Shown: piece by piece, positions 13,364 through 21,006 of the stretch
How the letters are laid out: every line of letters starts with the position of its first letter
Position numbering within the stretch: position 1 is the first letter of the stretch
IMG/VR virus record: IMGVR_UViG_3300035698_007125
Location: 1-39,153 of that record
Source of the DNA: a virus
Reading direction: 5' to 3' (one strand)
DNA: 39,153 nucleotides
Notes under the pieces: model-generated
Seen by the model: only the letters and a program-made list of their open reading frames with translations
What the model was told of the DNA's origin: nothing
Databases searched by the model: none
Position numbers and translations under genes: made by a program

Positions 13364-13872
13364 TTGGCACACTCGCACACATCCCGAACGACCCGCCAGT
13401 ATGGGTTTGTATTATTATGGTTATATCAATGCTTATCGGGGTGGTGGTTTTTATTGTTGCGGCTGCGATAGGTGTTGCCGGTATATGTGTCTATATCGCT
13501 GGCTGGCGAAAGAAGCGAAGGGCAGCAAAGATTCTGCGGGAACACGCGAAGCGGAAGCGGAAGGCATATCTGGCATCACCAAAATGTGTCATAGATACGT
13601 TCCAAGAGAACAAATACAAACAGGGAAAGCGTGAAGACGAACAATACGCCGAAGTGTTGGCATGGCTCAAACAGCGAGCGAAGAATGGATACAAGTCCGG
13701 TGTGTATCAAACACGGCATAGGTTGTATGACTTCACAATAGAAATGCTGGAAAAGGATTTCTGTGTCTTCAAGGCGAATCCGTGTGTGATTACTAAATGT
13801 ACTAAGGTCGGTCCATACAAATACGGTGGATTTGAATACAAGATGTTCGTCCGAACACAAGGAAAGAAATAA
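13360..13872 (+). CDS. Membrane-anchored hypothetical protein
   Basis: A 170-residue protein starting in an ATGA overlap; the open frame upstream lies over the preceding gene. Residues 12-46 form one long or two short transmembrane helices (PPVWVCIIMVISMLIGVVVF then AAAIGVAGICVYIA). A very basic stretch (GWRKKRRAAKILREHAKRKRK) sets the inside orientation. The remaining 110 residues form a soluble cytoplasmic domain with four Cys. No family recognised. Confidence 0.65.
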   Translation: MIGTLAHIPNDPPVWVCIIMVISMLIGVVVFIVAAAIGVAGICVYIAGWRKKRRAAKILREHAKRKRKAYLASPKCVIDTFQENKYKQGKREDEQYAEVLAWLKQRAKNGYKSGVYQTRHRLYDFTIEMLEKDFCVFKANPCVITKCTKVGPYKYGGFEYKMFVRTQGKK

Positions 13873-13874
13873 CA

Positions 13875-14792
13875 ATGGCTGTACTAATAGACTTCCAACA
13901 GGTTCTAATAGCAAACGTGATTGTCCAGTTGACCTACCCACCGAAGAACGATCCCGGTGTGAAGGGTCGATCACCTACCGATCTGTGTCGGCACATCGTC
14001 ATGTCACAACTAAAAAACTATCGTCGGATGTTTCCCCAAAGAGACTACGGCGAAATCATCTTGTGTCTGGATGGTGGCGACCTGTGGAGAAAAGATACGT
14101 TCCCTTACTACAAAGCACTTCGCAAGGCACAGAAAGATGCGTCAAACAAAGATTGGGATAAGATTCACGACATCTGCGACACGATCAAAGACGAATCTAA
14201 AAAGTACTTTCCCTATCCGGTCGTACATGTAAACAAGTGTGAAGCCGATGATGTCATTGCAATCATGCTCCGAGAAATCCGCAAGACATCGGATGAATCA
14301 ATGGCGATCATTTCTTCTGATGGAGACTTCTATCAGCTACATTCATACGGGGATGTAAAACAATACAGCCCGGTAAAGAAAAAGTTTATCAAACCGGACA
14401 TCAATCCCAAGGCATATCTTTTGGAACACATCCTGACCGGCTGTTCGGGTGACGGTATTCCGAACGTCCTGTCTGACGATGATACGTTTGTGAATCCGGA
14501 TAAGAAGTCCAAGACAATGACGAAGGGGCGGATCGCATCTCTTATCCAGAATCAGACCTGTGAATGTCCCGGCATGACCACAAAGAAGATCAAAAAGAAC
14601 ATCCACCGTAACATGCGGTTGATCAATCTTATGAATGTTCATAAGTACATGCCAGAAGACCTGCATACGAAAGTACTAAATAAGTATGCTGTGGCACATG
14701 AAAAGGCTGAACAGCGTGGAAGATCGTGCTTGTTGCCATACTTCCAGAAAATGAACATGAGACTACTATTGGATTCCATTGGAGAATTTTGA
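13875..14792 (+). CDS. rnh: T4-type RNase H (FEN-1 family 5'-3' exonuclease)
   Basis: Removes RNA primers and flaps from lagging strands in phage replication. The length (305 aa) equals T4 RNase H. Asp6 in LIDFQQ, DGGDLWRKDTFP-YYKALR (about 65-81, the family's metal-site and basic region), EADDVIAIML, SSDGDFYQL, and the helix-hairpin-helix region SGDGIPNVLSDDDTF are all present, so the two-metal site looks intact. A Thr/Lys-rich insert and a Cys-containing loop follow, then a helical C-terminus. Its start lies 2 bases after the previous stop. Confidence 0.93.
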   Translation: MAVLIDFQQVLIANVIVQLTYPPKNDPGVKGRSPTDLCRHIVMSQLKNYRRMFPQRDYGEIILCLDGGDLWRKDTFPYYKALRKAQKDASNKDWDKIHDICDTIKDESKKYFPYPVVHVNKCEADDVIAIMLREIRKTSDESMAIISSDGDFYQLHSYGDVKQYSPVKKKFIKPDINPKAYLLEHILTGCSGDGIPNVLSDDDTFVNPDKKSKTMTKGRIASLIQNQTCECPGMTTKKIKKNIHRNMRLINLMNVHKYMPEDLHTKVLNKYAVAHEKAEQRGRSCLLPYFQKMNMRLLLDSIGEF

Positions 14793-15608
14793 ATGACACT
14801 TTACCTTAGCGAAATAATGAAGATGATCGGGGAAGCACCGTCCGATGCAGCAAGAATACATCTGTTACGGAAACACAACACAGCCGAGCTACGGGTACTT
14901 TTGATGTACGCCTTCCGAGCCGACTACCGGCTATACGGATACGGGGCGGTCTGCCCGAACCGGGGCTGTGACAACGGACCTATCGACAACGCACCGTCAC
15001 ATCTATTCAAGGTGTTGCGGTCGCTTCATGTTTGTAAAGACTCATATCCTATCCCCGCCATCAGGAAAGAAAACATCCTATGTAACTTTCTTGAATCACT
15101 GGCGAAAGAAGAATACAAGGTTCTGGAAGAAGTGTGCAAGGGAACTTTCTGCTACGGGCTGACACCGAAGCTAATCAACCAAGTCTTCCCCGGCATGATT
15201 CCGGAAAAGCATCAGAAGAAACTTGAGTTGGATGAAGTGGACAAGAAAGCAGTGGCAACAGAAGAAGTTGTCATTGAAGACATCATCATGCCGACCCAAG
15301 TTGTCGAACCAGATTTTGCTGGCGAGCCACAACCCGAATACACGGTAGACTCACTGAAGGATGATGATTCTGCCGGGACACCCGAACCGATTGTCGAAGA
15401 ACCGATCGTGGTCAAGAAGAAGTCTAAAGGCGGTCGTCCACCGGGAAGCAAGAACAAACGTAAGCCGGGGCGACCCAAGAAAAAGGGAAGCAAGAAGAAG
15501 ACCACAAAGAAGACAACTAAAAAGTCTGGTTCTAAAAAGAGAGTAGTCAAACCCTCAGAAACCGAAGAAGTACAAGAGGAAATAAATGGGGATTCAACTT
15601 CCGTATGA
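14793..15608 (+). CDS. DUF6433-like protein with C-terminal AT hooks
   Basis: A 271-residue protein, starting right after the RNase H stop. Residues 1-130 (MTLYLSEIMKMIGEAP, RIHLLRKHNTAELRVLLMYAF) resemble the helical N-terminal domain found in many T4-like phages next to rnh, which I recall as DUF6433. An acidic linker covers 145-205. Two AT hooks follow, GGRPPGS (213-218) and PGRPKKK (225-231), and then a Lys/Thr/Ser tail. AT hooks bind the minor groove of AT-rich DNA, so it may coat or organise phage DNA; this is inference. The next gene starts inside its last codons. Confidence 0.75.
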   Translation: MTLYLSEIMKMIGEAPSDAARIHLLRKHNTAELRVLLMYAFRADYRLYGYGAVCPNRGCDNGPIDNAPSHLFKVLRSLHVCKDSYPIPAIRKENILCNFLESLAKEEYKVLEEVCKGTFCYGLTPKLINQVFPGMIPEKHQKKLELDEVDKKAVATEEVVIEDIIMPTQVVEPDFAGEPQPEYTVDSLKDDDSAGTPEPIVEEPIVVKKKSKGGRPPGSKNKRKPGRPKKKGSKKKTTKKTTKKSGSKKRVVKPSETEEVQEEINGDSTSV

Positions 15609-15990
15609 AACTAAGATAGGCGTATTGAAAAGAGAGTTTTGGAATCTCAACCATCTTCTATTTGATGGTGAGCTTCCGAGAGGATGCCATGAGTTTTCAA
15701 TCATGCAGAAGAAAAGTGTATGGGCACACTATATTCCGTGTGACCGGAAACTAAAGTCTGGAATCGTAAAACGATGTGGGCTGTTCGAAATCCACGATCA
15801 CTTTATATCAAAACAATATCTGCGAGATACGCTCGCCCACGAAATGATTCATCACTATCAATGGACAGTTGAAGAAGTAGACCCACACCACGGACAGACG
15901 TTCAAGGATTGGGAAGACACATTTACAAAACACGGAATCTCATTGTTCGAAAGATTAGATTCTCCGTATAAAAAAGGTCGTTTGGAATGA
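15586..15990 (+). CDS. SprT-like zinc metalloprotease-domain protein
   Basis: A 134-residue protein matching the SprT-like/Spartan family pattern: FWNLNHLLFDGELP at 18-31, LRDTLAHEMIHHYQ (His85, Glu86, His89), and DPHHGQTFKDWE (His102, the third zinc ligand). Spartan proteins cut DNA-protein crosslinks; phage versions have no proven role. The zinc ribbon of cellular SprT is missing, since only two Cys are present (Cys34, Cys64). It overlaps the AT-hook gene, which fits a DNA-linked job. Confidence 0.82.
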   Translation: MGIQLPYETKIGVLKREFWNLNHLLFDGELPRGCHEFSIMQKKSVWAHYIPCDRKLKSGIVKRCGLFEIHDHFISKQYLRDTLAHEMIHHYQWTVEEVDPHHGQTFKDWEDTFTKHGISLFERLDSPYKKGRLE

Positions 15991-16199
15991 ATACAAACAA
16001 ACAATTCAGGGCAGTGTCATGGGACAACGGGGTTGGTGTGGGCGACAAAATGTTCCCGGCGGTTGATACCCCGGAACAGGCATCCGAACAATTGAAAGAA
16101 CACTTCAACGCATACCCGAAAAATCTCGGCAAAATTGAACGATGGAATCCATTCACTTCATTATGGGAAACATACACCGATGAACGAAAAGTCCTGTAA
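15987..16199 (+). CDS. Hypothetical protein
   Basis: A 70-residue protein starting in an ATGA overlap. It has a strand-rich start (NKQFRAVSWDNGVGVGDK), a short helix (PEQASEQLKEHFNAY), and an end with aromatic residues (WNPFTSLWETYTDE). The next gene overlaps its last 20 bases. No family recognised. Confidence 0.55.
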   Translation: MNTNKQFRAVSWDNGVGVGDKMFPAVDTPEQASEQLKEHFNAYPKNLGKIERWNPFTSLWETYTDERKVL

Positions 16200-16506
16200 A
16201 AAAAAGAAACCCGATGCCAAGCCTGAATACGTTGGTGGCGAAGCGATCCGGAAAGCCGTAAAGAAACTATGGTCGCCGGTCGTGCGGGGCATCACCAATA
16301 TCGACATCAAGCATCTCTACATGACGAACGGGCTCCGAGCCTACCGTATGAATGTGGGTGTCAAAGATAATCCCGGTGCGGAATCATACTTCATAAAGTT
16401 TGATCCTGTGCGGGAGAAAATCATAATGGTCGATCCACCCTTCCCACCGCTTCCAAAGAAAAAGAAGAAGCGTCAAGCCAAGAAAAGAAAGACAGCTAAA
16501 ACATGA
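16180..16506 (+). CDS. Basic hypothetical protein
   Basis: A 108-residue protein. I chose ATG 16180 because the earlier in-frame ATG (16135) overlaps the previous gene heavily. Both ends are Lys-rich (CKKKKPDAK; PKKKKKRQAKKRKTAK). The centre (residues 20-85) looks like a compact alpha/beta domain. It may bind nucleic acid. The last codons overlap the next start by ATGA. Confidence 0.55.
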   Translation: MNEKSCKKKKPDAKPEYVGGEAIRKAVKKLWSPVVRGITNIDIKHLYMTNGLRAYRMNVGVKDNPGAESYFIKFDPVREKIIMVDPPFPPLPKKKKKRQAKKRKTAKT

Positions 16507-16682
16507 ATGATAATGAAACATGGATGACCGAAGTAGATGTTCGTATGAAGTTTGCTAAAAATGTGCATCCTGAAATAGAACAACGGGAACAAACCCAACT
16601 AAACATTCTGTATCAATTGCTTCTGTTGAACAAGAAGTTAGACAAGCCCATGCTTATGCCGACTTACGGGGGACCGCGATAA
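16503..16682 (+). CDS. Hypothetical protein, 59 residues
   Basis: Short frame from the ATGA overlap at 16503 to TAA at 16680-16682, filling the gap between two coupled genes. Residues 26-47 form an amphipathic, Leu-rich helix (EQREQTQLNILYQLLLLNKK) suited to coiled-coil dimerisation. Followed two bases later by the zinc-ribbon gene. Function unknown. Confidence 0.55.
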   Translation: MNDNETWMTEVDVRMKFAKNVHPEIEQREQTQLNILYQLLLLNKKLDKPMLMPTYGGPR

Positions 16683-16684
16683 TC

Positions 16685-16951
16685 ATGCCATGCTATCAAT
16701 ACCAATGCTCTGAATGCGAACACTACTTTGAGCTTCCAACAGCACCGTGGAGTAGCAGCGAAGATGACGAACAGCTAAAAGAGCCATGCCCTGAATGTGA
16801 TTGTGTCGGAACCGTGGAGCGTGTGCTTTCTAAACCGGCGATCATGGAAGGGCTGAGTAAGAAGAAACGAATCAGTAGCCAAGGCTGGAAAGATACACTT
16901 CAACGGATTCAACACCACCACCCGCGAGCCAAAGGCATCAAAGGAATATAA
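16685..16951 (+). CDS. FmdB-family zinc-ribbon protein
   Basis: An 88-residue protein. MPCYQYQCSECEHYFE at the start, then PCPECDCVGTVERVLSKPA, is the typical FmdB-type putative regulatory zinc ribbon (CxxC...CxxC, here Cys8/Cys11 and Cys35/Cys38). Family members are linked by annotation to transcription control but have no proven activity. The remaining 35 residues are basic with HHHPR. Tightly packed with neighbours. Confidence 0.75.
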   Translation: MPCYQYQCSECEHYFELPTAPWSSSEDDEQLKEPCPECDCVGTVERVLSKPAIMEGLSKKKRISSQGWKDTLQRIQHHHPRAKGIKGI

Positions 16952-16952
16952 A

Positions 16953-17294
16953 ATGAGAGAAGACCCCCAATCACCAATAGGCATAACGTCCCAACCGTGT
17001 ATGAGAGAATTACTGCATCGGAAAACCGAAGCCGCATATAAAGAAAAGAATGCAGCCCTTATTCAAGCGGCTGATGACTTTATCAACGACATCTGTATAC
17101 CCGATTGTGAAAAGTCAGCCAGCAATGGATTAGATGAACGCAAGATTTATCTTGAAGGAATTTTTCGGGATGCCTCCGAATTTATCATACAAAAGTTGAC
17201 GGACAAAATGGGAACGTATAGATTAGATGTACAATACAATGCCGAACGAATGCCACACGGGAAAGCATGGCTCATTATAAAATGGGATGACTAA
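16953..17294 (+). CDS. Hypothetical protein
   Basis: A 113-residue, soluble protein. The start at 16953 follows the preceding stop by one base; an in-frame ATG at 17001 is another option. Residues 20-80 form a helical region. The end is a strand pair (YRLDVQYNAERM and KAWLIIKWDD). No family recognised. It overlaps the next gene by 8 bases. Confidence 0.55.
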   Translation: MREDPQSPIGITSQPCMRELLHRKTEAAYKEKNAALIQAADDFINDICIPDCEKSASNGLDERKIYLEGIFRDASEFIIQKLTDKMGTYRLDVQYNAERMPHGKAWLIIKWDD

Positions 17295-18000
17295 GATGAG
17301 TTTCGCAGACCTGAAGAAACCAAAGACGAAAAAGTTTACACATGTCTATCCACCCTATGTGGAGTTGCTTTCTGATCTTGTGTGTGAGACAACGGAAACC
17401 GGAAGACGGTATCAGACCCTTGAAGGAAACTGGTATCCGTCCATTACGACTGTCCTACAAGAGAAGAAAAAGAACAACGCCACATTGAAGAAGTGGAACC
17501 GCGACAATCCCGGTGCGTTAGCCAAGGCTGGTACTCGGGGTGATCGTGTACATACACTGATTGAAAACATGCTCGACAACGAACCGCTAAAGAACATCGG
17601 TCCAGACCGGATGATGATTGATCTTTTCCGGAAAGTCCTGTCTGAACATGTAGACAACATCGAAGCACAAGAAGTGATGCTATATTCGGACCAGTTAGGA
17701 ATCGCCGGTCGCTGTGACCTGATTGCCGAATGGAACGGGACAAGAGCGATCATCGACTTCAAAACATCCACCAAGAAAAAGAAACTTCGATTCCTTGGCG
17801 ACTACCAAAAGCAGATGGCGGGCTATACCAAGATGCTCGATGAGCTTGTGGGTCAGCGTGTCGCTCTCGCGGTCAACGTGATCGTCACGGATGCCGGGGA
17901 TATCCAGACGTTCGCAATCAATCCATGGGATCATCTGGACGATCTTGAGGATGACATCAAACATTTCTATAGAGTAAACAAGTCTTTAGCCTTGACATGA
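17287..18000 (+). CDS. RecB/Cas4-type PD-(D/E)XK exonuclease
   Basis: A 237-residue nuclease-like protein. It has the full set of PDDEXK_1-type motifs: RGDRVHTLIE (His89, the metal-coordinating His), EVMLYSDQLGIAGRCDLIAEW (Asp144), AIIDFKTS (Asp157 and Lys159), and QKQMAGY (the QxxxY motif, 174-180). There are no four Cys for an iron-sulfur cluster, so it is Cas4-like only in the nuclease core. It probably degrades or processes DNA ends in recombination or host-DNA breakdown. The start at 17287 overlaps the previous gene; ATG 17296 is also in frame. Confidence 0.85.
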   Translation: MTKMSFADLKKPKTKKFTHVYPPYVELLSDLVCETTETGRRYQTLEGNWYPSITTVLQEKKKNNATLKKWNRDNPGALAKAGTRGDRVHTLIENMLDNEPLKNIGPDRMMIDLFRKVLSEHVDNIEAQEVMLYSDQLGIAGRCDLIAEWNGTRAIIDFKTSTKKKKLRFLGDYQKQMAGYTKMLDELVGQRVALAVNVIVTDAGDIQTFAINPWDHLDDLEDDIKHFYRVNKSLALT

Positions 18001-18014
18001 TACAAAATGTCGTG

Positions 18015-18022
18015 TATAAATA
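18015..18022 (+). promoter_or_regulatory. T4-type late promoter (with a -35-like TTGACA)
   Basis: TATAAATA at 18015-18022 matches the T4 late consensus. TTGACA also lies 17 bp upstream (17992-17997), so a host-type polymerase could use the site too. The start would fall at about 18028, on the ATG of the next gene. Confidence 0.6.
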
Positions 18023-18027
18023 CATAC

Positions 18028-19026
18028 ATGGCTACAATGAAAGGCAAAACTACAGCGGGCGTTCCAGCATGGGATATCTATGTGAAGAAGAATCCTGTAT
18101 TCAAAACGGTTGACTTCGAAATAGAACACGGCATGTCTGCTCCCCTGATGGTCAAAAAAGGTCCGAACCTTTCGGCTAAAAAGGTTCTGCCTGAAAAGAC
18201 GAAGTTTCATATCACCGAAACCAAACTACACAAAATGAATAAACTTGAGTTTGCCAAGGTGAAAGCCGGGTCGATAAACGGATTCATTCAGATCAATCGG
18301 ATACGGAAACCCACCGGGATCGAAACCACAACCGGTGACGAAGACCGGGCTTTAGCTTCTCTTGATAAAATGATTAAGAAGAACAAGGCTCCCATGACCA
18401 TCATCCTCAAGAATGGTTCGACCATCATAGGCAAATACAAAAATATTGTCGGAGCCCGAACAATTTCCGGGACACCAAAGGCTGACTTTGCGTGTTACGA
18501 TAAAGCCAAAAAGAATATCATTTTCATCTCACACAAAAAGGCTGGCGGTGCAGCATCGTTCCAACAGTATTCCGGAGTGACCGCCGGTGCGGGCGATCCG
18601 ATCCATCTTCATCCAGAAGTCCAAGACTTTCTACGTTCCGTCACAGCCTACATCAAAAAAGGAAAGTTGGTTCATGCTGTGTATCGTAAGGTCCGATCTA
18701 AGAAGCTAAAGAATCTTGCGATCTATGGACCGGATTGGAAGAATAGTAAAACCGGATTCGGACCTGAGCATTGTCAATTCATCGGGCAAGGAAACCCAAT
18801 ACTAAAGAAGACTAAAAAAGATAATGTATATGAGTTGACGTTCACAGAGCATGTAGGATTCTCGGGCGACGTATCGACATTCAAAGGCGGGCTGGATGTT
18901 GTACTCGGTGCGACCTATCGGGCAGGTAGAGGATTTGAAGTTGATGAAAAAAGATACAGTGGAGCCAGAATAGGCATCATGCCATTGTCACTTATTCACC
19001 GTCGATCCGGAGCGACTGAAATATAA
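18028..19026 (+). CDS. Conserved phage protein with ISHK motif, possible PD-(D/E)XK fold
   Basis: A 332-residue protein. An in-frame ATG at 18007 lies inside the promoter, so I prefer ATG 18028. Residues 148-183 read GTPKADFACYD...IIFISHKKAG...FQQYSG. This combination (K-x-D-F, then I-S-H-K, then FQQYSG) recurs, as I remember it, in conserved T4-like and cyanophage proteins of unknown role. Asp153, Lys170 and Gln179-180 would suit a PD-(D/E)XK core, but that is inference. Two TTG/TTGxE stretches and a basic tail flank it. The late promoter suggests a virion or late packaging role. Confidence 0.65.
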   Translation: MATMKGKTTAGVPAWDIYVKKNPVFKTVDFEIEHGMSAPLMVKKGPNLSAKKVLPEKTKFHITETKLHKMNKLEFAKVKAGSINGFIQINRIRKPTGIETTTGDEDRALASLDKMIKKNKAPMTIILKNGSTIIGKYKNIVGARTISGTPKADFACYDKAKKNIIFISHKKAGGAASFQQYSGVTAGAGDPIHLHPEVQDFLRSVTAYIKKGKLVHAVYRKVRSKKLKNLAIYGPDWKNSKTGFGPEHCQFIGQGNPILKKTKKDNVYELTFTEHVGFSGDVSTFKGGLDVVLGATYRAGRGFEVDEKRYSGARIGIMPLSLIHRRSGATEI

Positions 19027-19046
19027 ACAATGAAAGATTTTTTACA

Positions 19047-20222
19047 ATGAACATCTTGGTACTCGCAACAGATTCTCCCTCTAATCCTCTTGGCGGTCTT
19101 GCCGTAAGACTACTGAACCTTATGGAAGGAATGCCCGAACACAACTTTCTCGTTGTGGGGATGCAATACAACTCAAAAAAACTGCGGTCAGGAAAAAACT
19201 GGGAGTTTGTACGATTTTCCAATCTCAATGGATGTGCTACGGACACCGATCCGATCAAGTACTGGCTACTATCACAACTTGATATCGCGATGTGTACTAT
19301 CGAAGCTGTCCGGTCGCGGGGATTCAAAGTAGACATTGTGCAGGCAACAGATGGGTTTGTGTTTCGTGCGGGGCAACACCTGTCCCGCCACTACAAGGCT
19401 CCCTTTATTGCCGAGATGCAGTTGAGCCTTCCAGCAATACACTCAAAAAAACGAATCACCTGTTCCAAAGATATGAAGGAAGCATCATGGATGAACATAC
19501 AGAAAGTATACGAACATCGTGGGCTAATGTTTTCCGATGCAGCCATCCATGTATCTGAGGCATACTCCAAATACTTCGCAACGAACAACCACACAGAAGT
19601 TATCGCGAATGGTGTAGACACAGAAGCGTGGAACAAATATACAGAAATCCCACCATACAAACTCCCCGGTGGTCCGGACCACCTAAAGATTCTATACATA
19701 GGGCGATGGTCGCCTATGAAAAATATGAACGCTCTGCTTGAGGCAGACTTGCCATCCAATGTCGATCTGTTGTTGGTAGGTGAATCATATATCCCTAAGT
19801 GCGATAGAAAAAATAACAACAATGTATATGTGATGGGAAAGATTTGGGATTCACAAGAGAAGATTGACTTGATGCATTCTGTCGATGCGGTAATCATCCC
19901 TTCGACCCATGAGCCATTCGGTATTGTTGGTCTAGAAGCAATGATATCAAAATGTCCTGTCTTGACTTCGGGGGTTGATGGGTTGGCTGAATGTATCCCG
20001 GCAGATGTCGGTATCAACTGCGGCACATCTCCGGAATCAATCAGCGATGCGGTTCAATCACTAATGGATATGCCTGCGAGAGAAGTGCATAGACGGATTG
20101 ACAAAGGATATGATTTTGTAATGAACAATCATGATTGGCAGAAACATATCATTCCAAAATTCCTAAGTTTGTATGAACGGATGGCGACCCTAACAAATCC
20201 CGTATGTCTCAAACCTATGTAA
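19047..20222 (+). CDS. GT-B fold glycosyltransferase (family 4 type)
   Basis: A 391-residue, two-Rossmann-domain sugar transferase. The N-terminal domain has NPLGGLAVRLLNLMEGM and VDIVQATDGFVFRAG. The linker has VIANGVDTEAWNKY. The C-terminal nucleotide-sugar domain has KILYIGRWSPMKNMNALL and EPFGIVGLEAM (E-x7-E, the donor-binding acidic pair). Phage enzymes of this type modify DNA bases, virion surface or host glycans; which one is not shown here. The start codon is preceded only by a weak site. Followed by the long noncoding region. Confidence 0.85.
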   Translation: MNILVLATDSPSNPLGGLAVRLLNLMEGMPEHNFLVVGMQYNSKKLRSGKNWEFVRFSNLNGCATDTDPIKYWLLSQLDIAMCTIEAVRSRGFKVDIVQATDGFVFRAGQHLSRHYKAPFIAEMQLSLPAIHSKKRITCSKDMKEASWMNIQKVYEHRGLMFSDAAIHVSEAYSKYFATNNHTEVIANGVDTEAWNKYTEIPPYKLPGGPDHLKILYIGRWSPMKNMNALLEADLPSNVDLLLVGESYIPKCDRKNNNNVYVMGKIWDSQEKIDLMHSVDAVIIPSTHEPFGIVGLEAMISKCPVLTSGVDGLAECIPADVGINCGTSPESISDAVQSLMDMPAREVHRRIDKGYDFVMNNHDWQKHIIPKFLSLYERMATLTNPVCLKPM

Positions 20223-20279
20223 GTCAAGGCTCCGTAAAGGGTTAGATACAAGTCTAGTAATAACAAGCACTTATGAGAA

Positions 20280-20320
20280 GTGGAAGTTGAGGCTCCGATT
20301 GGTGGAAGATCAACTTCCAC
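20280..20320 (+). ncRNA. 11-bp hairpin with 19-nt loop
   Basis: GTGGAAGTTGA (20280-20290) pairs perfectly with TCAACTTCCAC (20310-20320). There is no T-run after it, so it is not a typical terminator for the glycosyltransferase gene; a protein site or RNA structure is likelier. Confidence 0.55.
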
Positions 20321-20364
20321 ATTTCGATTCTAAGGGCTCTAGGATCGTCTGTGTGTCGTTTCAT

Positions 20365-20392
20365 GCTCAGGCAGGTACGATAGCATGGGGGA
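20365..20392 (+). repeat. 28-bp intergenic element, copy 2
   Basis: 27 of 28 bases match 5944-5971; the one difference is C for G at position 20. It is followed by GAACGGCT and TAGGGCTCAT, which also recall the first copy. GCTC at its start could pair with GAGC just after it. Confidence 0.8.
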
Positions 20393-20559
20393 GCTTAGAA
20401 CGGTTTAGAACGGCTTGTATAGGGCTCATGACCGTACATTCATATCTATAGCGTTACCAAGCACTTACAGACCCCGAGTTGCCAGTCAAATAGCAAGTCC
20501 TTATCCAGTAAGGGTTTATAACAAAGTATACTTTTTTTCAGAATTCCAGTCAAATAGGG

Positions 20560-20588
20560 TTGACAAATGCCCCGATCTATGGGATAAT
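20560..20588 (+). promoter_or_regulatory. Sigma70-like promoter
   Basis: TTGACA (20560-20565), a 17-bp spacer, then GATAAT (20583-20588), preceded by CTATGG. Downstream GTGAGTCGGGGACGGA almost equals the start region after the promoter at 34168. It would transcribe the structured RNA region, the tRNA-like element and the HNH gene. Confidence 0.75.
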
Positions 20589-20756
20589 ATACTTGTGAGT
20601 CGGGGACGGAGCCTGATTCACCTTCTGAAAACTTCATAGTGGCGACGGGACGGACAGACAAGATCACCTACCCCATAACGCCACCGGGATCGATGCCCGA
20701 TCTTTTCTCTTTTGAGGATTATAAAATTGCCCGAGCGACTTTTCCCACCCTAGCGA

Positions 20757-20822
20757 CGGTAAGGGTTGACCGGCATGTGTTTCCCTAATGCCGGGAGAAT
20801 ATTTCCAATGAACCCCTTACCG
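20757..20822 (+). ncRNA. Two-stem structured RNA
   Basis: The outer arms CGGTAAGGG-TT (20757-20767) and AACCCCTTACCG (20811-20822) pair with a one-base bulge. Between them CCGGCAT (20770-20776) pairs with ATGCCGG (20788-20794). This leaves an apical loop of 11 nt and an internal A-rich loop. No T-run follows. Confidence 0.5.
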
Positions 20823-20907
20823 GAAAGTTGGCACTAAAATGTTCAGTGATTAAAACCACACACAACCAAAACATCTTCGGGTCGGTTTAGCGACCGGCTC
20901 GAAATTT

Positions 20908-20980
20908 GAGTTAGTCGTATAACGGTATATTATGCGTCGGGTATCCCGGCGAGATGCAGAGTCGATGCCTGCCTAACTCA
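20908..20980 (+). tRNA. tRNA-like element with TAT anticodon position (degenerate)
   Basis: The acceptor GAGTTAG/CTAACTC is perfect (20908-20914/20973-20979) with discriminator A. The D arm is like that of tRNA-Lys(CTT). The anticodon stem 20935-20939/20947-20951 has loop GGTATCC, giving TAT (Ile) at 20942-20944, but position 33 is G and two further G-C pairs would close the loop. The T arm has one mismatch and loop GTCGATG without TTC. It is likely a decayed or repurposed tRNA. Confidence 0.5.
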
Positions 20981-21006
20981 TTCCCCTATTGGAGTAGGAT
21001 TCACGA

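Larger units (their letters stand above)
20223..21006 (+). other. 784-base structured noncoding region
   Basis: No convincing gene is seen. Contents in order: a hairpin (20280-20320), a 28-bp element repeated from 5944 (20365-20392), AACGG and CACTTA repeats, a promoter (20560-20588), a stem GTGGCG/CGCCAC (20639-20644 and 20679-20684), a pairing of GTCGGG near the transcript start with CCCGAT before a T-rich run (20701-20713), a two-stem structure (20757-20822), and a tRNA-like element (20908-20980). It may act as RNA regulator, origin or recombination site. Confidence 0.6.

Noticed and set aside
19391-20026. 211-codon minus-strand open frame inside the glycosyltransferase gene
   Set aside because: The plus-strand protein has clear GT-B motifs over the same bases; the minus frame is an antisense shadow.
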